Shown here: positions 7,189 through 9,736 of the stretch, piece after piece | Position numbering within the stretch: position 1 is the first letter of the stretch | How the letters are laid out: each line of letters begins with the position of its first letter | Source of the DNA: Candidatus Liptonbacteria bacterium CG11_big_fil_rev_8_21_14_0_20_35_14 | GTDB taxonomy: Bacteria > Patescibacteriota > Minisyncoccia > UBA6257 > XYB1-36-10 | Assembly (NCBI GenBank): GCA_002796205.1 | Contig: PCWO01000039.1 | Span: forward strand, 1-9,736 | Direction: 5' to 3' | DNA length: 9,736 bases | Program-made: the position numbers and the translations under genes | Notes under the pieces: model-generated | Databases searched by the model: none | Told to the model about the DNA's origin: nothing | What the model saw: only the letters and a program-made list of their open reading frames with translations

Positions 7189-8071
7189 AGCGGTAAATCA
7201 CATTTGTTCCCGACCAAAGACCAGCCGCGCAATCCATTGGATAAACCTGCTCCTCTGGGATTAACATTCCTCCAGAATAAACATCCTCTACCATCAGTAA
7301 ACATGTATCCAAGAACTCTTTTCCAAGTGAGCTATAATCTTCAAAGTTGTTCCTCATCTGCTTGTAAAAGGCAAAGAAATCAGTAATCTTGCTTAATAAT
7401 ATCGTAAATAAGTTTAAGAATTTATACAAAACAGTTATCAGGAGGAAGGATACCAACATTTGGAATAATATTTGAAAAATTCCCTTATCGGAATCAATGT
7501 TATCAATCGCGATAATTCCTGCAAGAATTGCAACAATCTTTGGAAAGAATCCAAAAACAGTTTCTTTATATAATTCATAACAATTATAGAGATAATACTC
7601 ATTAAGATTCATATACTTTATTAGAGATGCTTTTAGAATTCTGTCTATCGAAGTGTTGTTATCCTTATAGATTTCCAAATACATTTGGTTGAAAATGATG
7701 ATTTTTTTCCCAAACAAACCATTAATTCCCCACGAGCCTAATCCATCCCAAGTGCTTTCAAGTGCAGTAATTTTGCAATCTATACCTAGTTCTTTCGCAA
7801 TTCTCAAAAGCCTTTCGTTTAATTCTGATCTTAGTGGCAGTGGCTCAAAATTTGGATTTTCAAGCATCTTATGGACCTTAAGACTTTCAAGTTGATAGCT
7901 TGAAAGTAAGCATCTAAATAGAGTTAGAGCAATTGTTATCGCAAAGTATGCACTTGCTATTGTGAAAATCGCTCTTGATAGAGAGCTATAATGCATATCA
8001 GTCGATAACCAGTAGAATACTCCCGAAGCCGAGATTGACAAAAAATAAAGCGTAAAAAGTAATTTTCTCAT
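7187..8071 (-). CDS. Four-helix membrane protein with M48 (HtpX/Ste24-like) protease layout but no catalytic motif; putative pseudoprotease
   Basis: 294 aa. Hydrophobic helices at about 2-22, 34-56, 172-191 and 199-226, with a soluble segment between helices 2 and 3. This is the HtpX/Ste24 layout. The soluble segment follows the M48 order: RIAKELGI (90-97), WDGLGSWGINGLFGKKIIIF (108-127, where M48 proteins have the NAF/NAY strand and an IVL.D segment), then a helix ASLIKYMNLNEY (148-159) exactly where VLAHELGH would be. In that alignment both His and the Glu of HExxH become Lys152, Leu156 and Tyr153. After the last helix, SKITDFFAF (227-235) sits where SRRFEYQAD would be, without the Glu/Asp ligand pair. 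Membrane layout is seen directly; M48 descent is an inference from order and spacing. The start has GAGGT 7 nt upstream overlapping the previous stop; the gap to the upstream gene is 9 bp, so they are co-transcribed. Confidence 0.8.
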   Translation of the reverse strand: MRKLLFTLYFLSISASGVFYWLSTDMHYSSLSRAIFTIASAYFAITIALTLFRCLLSSYQLESLKVHKMLENPNFEPLPLRSELNERLLRIAKELGIDCKITALESTWDGLGSWGINGLFGKKIIIFNQMYLEIYKDNNTSIDRILKASLIKYMNLNEYYLYNCYELYKETVFGFFPKIVAILAGIIAIDNIDSDKGIFQILFQMLVSFLLITVLYKFLNLFTILLSKITDFFAFYKQMRNNFEDYSSLGKEFLDTCLLMVEDVYSGGMLIPEEQVYPMDCAAGLWSGTNVIYR

Positions 8072-8080
8072 AATCTTACC

Positions 8081-8905
8081 TCACAGTGACTTGCGAATTA
8101 ATTCATATTCGCTTGGGTATAAATTGTACGGAATCTTCCGCAGTAATTCACCCGCTTCTTTTCTTTTGTTTTGTATTATTAACAATGAAGCAGTGTTAAT
8201 TCTTGCAGCTTGTGCAAAATCGCTATTGTTTTGACCTTGTGCCACATTATTTAGTATCAAAATACTGTCCTCTATGCGGTTCTGTTTTGCCATATTAAAT
8301 GCATTCATAAGTTCGAGAGAATCTTTTGGAGTAATAAAAGGAAGGCTAATTTGAACAGACTCGCCAAAAAGCTTAGCTTCCAAATTGGACACAATTTCTC
8401 TCAATACTTTATTTGTTAACAGGTTTTCAGGTTCCAATGTAGTTCCCTCTAGCATGGACCCAATGTTGTTGTCGGAAATAATTATATCGGAATATATCAC
8501 TTTCTTCGTTACTTTGTCCTTGACCAATAAGTCGAGAACCCCTAATGCTCTCTTGCAGTTTGAGCCTGATTCACATTCGTAATTGATATACTCAATATTG
8601 AAATTTGTATTCATTGTTGAAATCTTGTCACTTCGCTCTTTAGGATTGGTGGAATCGGCCAGCCTCTCCTTGATAGACTCAATGACCGAATCTGTGACAG
8701 CGACATTGATGTTGTTGCGTTTTAGCATGTTAATAATCTCACTCGCGATCAAATCTTTGCCATTGCCTTTTTGTATATTGATCTCGATTACTCGGTCTTG
8801 TTGATTATTAAGCACTCCGTTTTTACTAACTACAGTTGTTAAAATCTTCGTGCTTGAACACGAAAAAAGAAAAAACAAACAGAAGATTTTTGTTATCATA
8901 TTCAT
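8081..8905 (-). CDS. Outer-membrane lipoprotein with possible CsgG-like domain and C-terminal TPR-like helices
   Basis: 274 aa. The N-terminus MNMITKIFCLFFLFSC is a lipoprotein signal with lipobox LFSC (13-16); Ser at +2 predicts outer-membrane sorting in Gram-negatives. Residues about 35-180 alternate strands and helices: RVIEINIQ, IASEIINMLKRNNINVAV, NFNIEYINYE, LGVLDLLVKDKVTKKVIYSD. This is an order seen in CsgG/LpoB-type periplasmic domains, including the 'V.D..T..V.Y' strand pair; the match is suggestive only. Cys111 and Cys117 could form a disulfide. Residues about 195-258 (ELMNAFNMAKQNRIEDSILI, then DFAQAARINTASLLIIQNKR) look like two TPR helical hairpins. The ATG overlaps the upstream stop as ATGA, and AAGGAGGAA within the upstream gene's last codons serves as its ribosome site, so translation is coupled. 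No specific family named with confidence; a scaffold or assembly role in the envelope is plausible. Confidence 0.8.
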   Translation of the reverse strand: MNMITKIFCLFFLFSCSSTKILTTVVSKNGVLNNQQDRVIEINIQKGNGKDLIASEIINMLKRNNINVAVTDSVIESIKERLADSTNPKERSDKISTMNTNFNIEYINYECESGSNCKRALGVLDLLVKDKVTKKVIYSDIIISDNNIGSMLEGTTLEPENLLTNKVLREIVSNLEAKLFGESVQISLPFITPKDSLELMNAFNMAKQNRIEDSILILNNVAQGQNNSDFAQAARINTASLLIIQNKRKEAGELLRKIPYNLYPSEYELIRKSL

Positions 8906-9736
8906 TTAATTTCCTCCTTTGGATATACTCCAAATAGATACTTCTTAGATATTTTGCCAAGCTCTATTTGAGCTTTATCAAATGATAATTTAAAACTTCC
9001 CGTTCTACCTTCACTAGACCCCGTTTCTGGATAGAATCTCAAATCCTTATGAAGATCGCTCGGTTTCAAGCCTTTTGGATTAATCATACCTTCACCAATT
9101 AGTTCTTCCGGAATATTATCTATCGTGAAGTCAATGATTCTAAACTCATTACTCGAAACGGGTTTCTCTTTGTATAAATTAACCTTCGGGGTAAATTCCG
9201 GCCTTGGCTTAGCCTTGTGCTTGCCTATGAAAGATTCATACATAGCATTGGCGGTATAATTGCAATTTCTAATATAGAAAAGAGTTGGTATTTTTACTTG
9301 AATTGTGAAATCCGAAACAGAATTAAGACGAGCTGGTATAGTAATTAATGTGCAATCCTTGCCGAATTTAAAATTATTACTGTAGTTATCAATGATGTAT
9401 TTCTTCCCATTGTAAACAAATGGTTCTTCTAGGTTTATGATTTCTAGATCTCTAAATTCAAAATATAAAGCAGATAATGTTGCGAGAGATAAGATCTCTC
9501 TTAAGTTTTTAGGATTTGAGAATTGTGGAAGATTCATCTCGTGCGAAAAATAAAATTCTTTTTCGAGTTGAAGAAAAGTGCCCTTAGATGAGGAAAATAT
9601 GATTTTGTAATGTGATTTATTAGTATGTCTTTGCTGTAGAAACCAATTGCGAGTTTGGTTATTGCAAGCGACGGAATGAACAAAGAAATATCCCCTACAG
9701 TATTTCCCAATCTTTTTTAAGTACTTAAGAGATTCT
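8902..9736 (-). CDS. Unrecognised protein, 5' partial, first gene of the visible minus-strand operon
   Basis: 277 residues visible; the gene runs off the right edge. An ATG at 9537 would give 211 aa but has no Shine-Dalgarno. The frame stays open for 66 more codons to the edge, with no ATG, GTG or TTG among them, and encodes protein-like sequence (KYCRGYFFVHSVACNNQTRN, then HYKIIFSSSKGTFLQLEKEF). The ATG is therefore taken as internal. The C-terminal half is strand-rich and looks soluble: YNGKKYIIDNY, CTLITIPARLNSVSDFTIQV, PTLFYIRNCNYTANAMYESF, then a basic linker HKAKPRPEFTPKVNLY, FRIIDFTIDNIPEELIGEGM, and GSFKLSFDKAQIELGKI. No signal peptide or transmembrane segment is visible in this part. 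I recognise no family. Its stop overlaps the lipoprotein start, so it is in the same operon as the lipoprotein and the membrane pseudoprotease. Confidence 0.75.
   Translation of the reverse strand, partial: ESLKYLKKIGKYCRGYFFVHSVACNNQTRNWFLQQRHTNKSHYKIIFSSSKGTFLQLEKEFYFSHEMNLPQFSNPKNLREILSLATLSALYFEFRDLEIINLEEPFVYNGKKYIIDNYSNNFKFGKDCTLITIPARLNSVSDFTIQVKIPTLFYIRNCNYTANAMYESFIGKHKAKPRPEFTPKVNLYKEKPVSSNEFRIIDFTIDNIPEELIGEGMINPKGLKPSDLHKDLRFYPETGSSEGRTGSFKLSFDKAQIELGKISKKYLFGVYPKEEIK
8911..8919 (-). promoter_or_regulatory. Ribosome binding site of the lipoprotein gene, inside the preceding gene
   Basis: AAGGAGGAA on the minus strand lies 5 nt before ATG at 8905 (the GGAGG core ends 7 nt before it), inside the last codons (Lys-Glu-Glu) of the upstream gene. 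It supports this start over the ATG two codons downstream and points to translational coupling. Confidence 0.75.

Noticed and set aside
7598..7624. An active M48 metalloprotease call
   Set aside because: The layout fits but neither His of HExxH, nor its Glu, nor the later ligand motif is present, so proteolytic activity cannot be claimed.
1..9736. tRNA, rRNA, CRISPR array, insertion sequence, integrase or toxin-antitoxin module
   Set aside because: No cloverleaf, regular direct repeats, transposase-like protein, terminal inverted repeats or toxin-antitoxin-sized gene pair was seen.

Overview
The window is AT-rich DNA from what looks like a Gram-negative bacterium. One protein carries a lipobox with Ser at +2 (outer-membrane sorting), another has a classical Sec signal peptide, and Shine-Dalgarno sites are GGAGG-like. 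The style (low GC, a Met/Asn/Pro/Tyr-rich secreted protein, a lipoprotein/TPR protein) would suit a Bdellovibrio/Bacteriovorax-type organism, but that is a guess. Nothing here fixes the taxon.

Layout. Left half, plus strand, about 1-6056: a DNA-mobilisation operon. It holds a VirD4/TraD-like type IV coupling protein (5' end beyond the left edge), then, sharing an ATGA overlap, a very long (1064 aa) putative relaxase. The relaxase C-terminus resembles the nuclease-fold Replic_Relax/MOBC group, and its remaining ~900 residues look like serial winged-helix modules. Sixteen bases later comes a small basic protein with a ribbon-helix-helix-like core. The operon ends at a strong bidirectional hairpin (6082-6114).

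Right half, minus strand, about 9736-6121: a three-gene operon reads leftward. It encodes an unrecognised protein running off the right edge, a lipoprotein (possible CsgG-like domain plus TPR-like helices), and a four-helix membrane protein with the layout of an M48 (HtpX/Ste24-type) metalloprotease whose zinc and catalytic residues are gone. A hairpin overlapping the last gene's stop codon ends this unit. A separate minus-strand gene follows, encoding a secreted six-cysteine protein with a Met-rich tail. A perfect 9-bp inverted repeat lies in its upstream region.

How they may work together: the coupling protein and relaxase form the minimal pair that recognises, nicks and delivers DNA to a type IV channel, comparable in gene order to the mobB-mobC pair of CloDF13. 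The small protein is a candidate relaxosome accessory factor or autoregulator. The minus-strand genes are all predicted envelope or secreted proteins or unknowns, and may be cargo of the same element or part of its envelope machinery; the sequence does not decide this. No tRNA, rRNA, CRISPR, insertion sequence, integrase or replication gene was seen.
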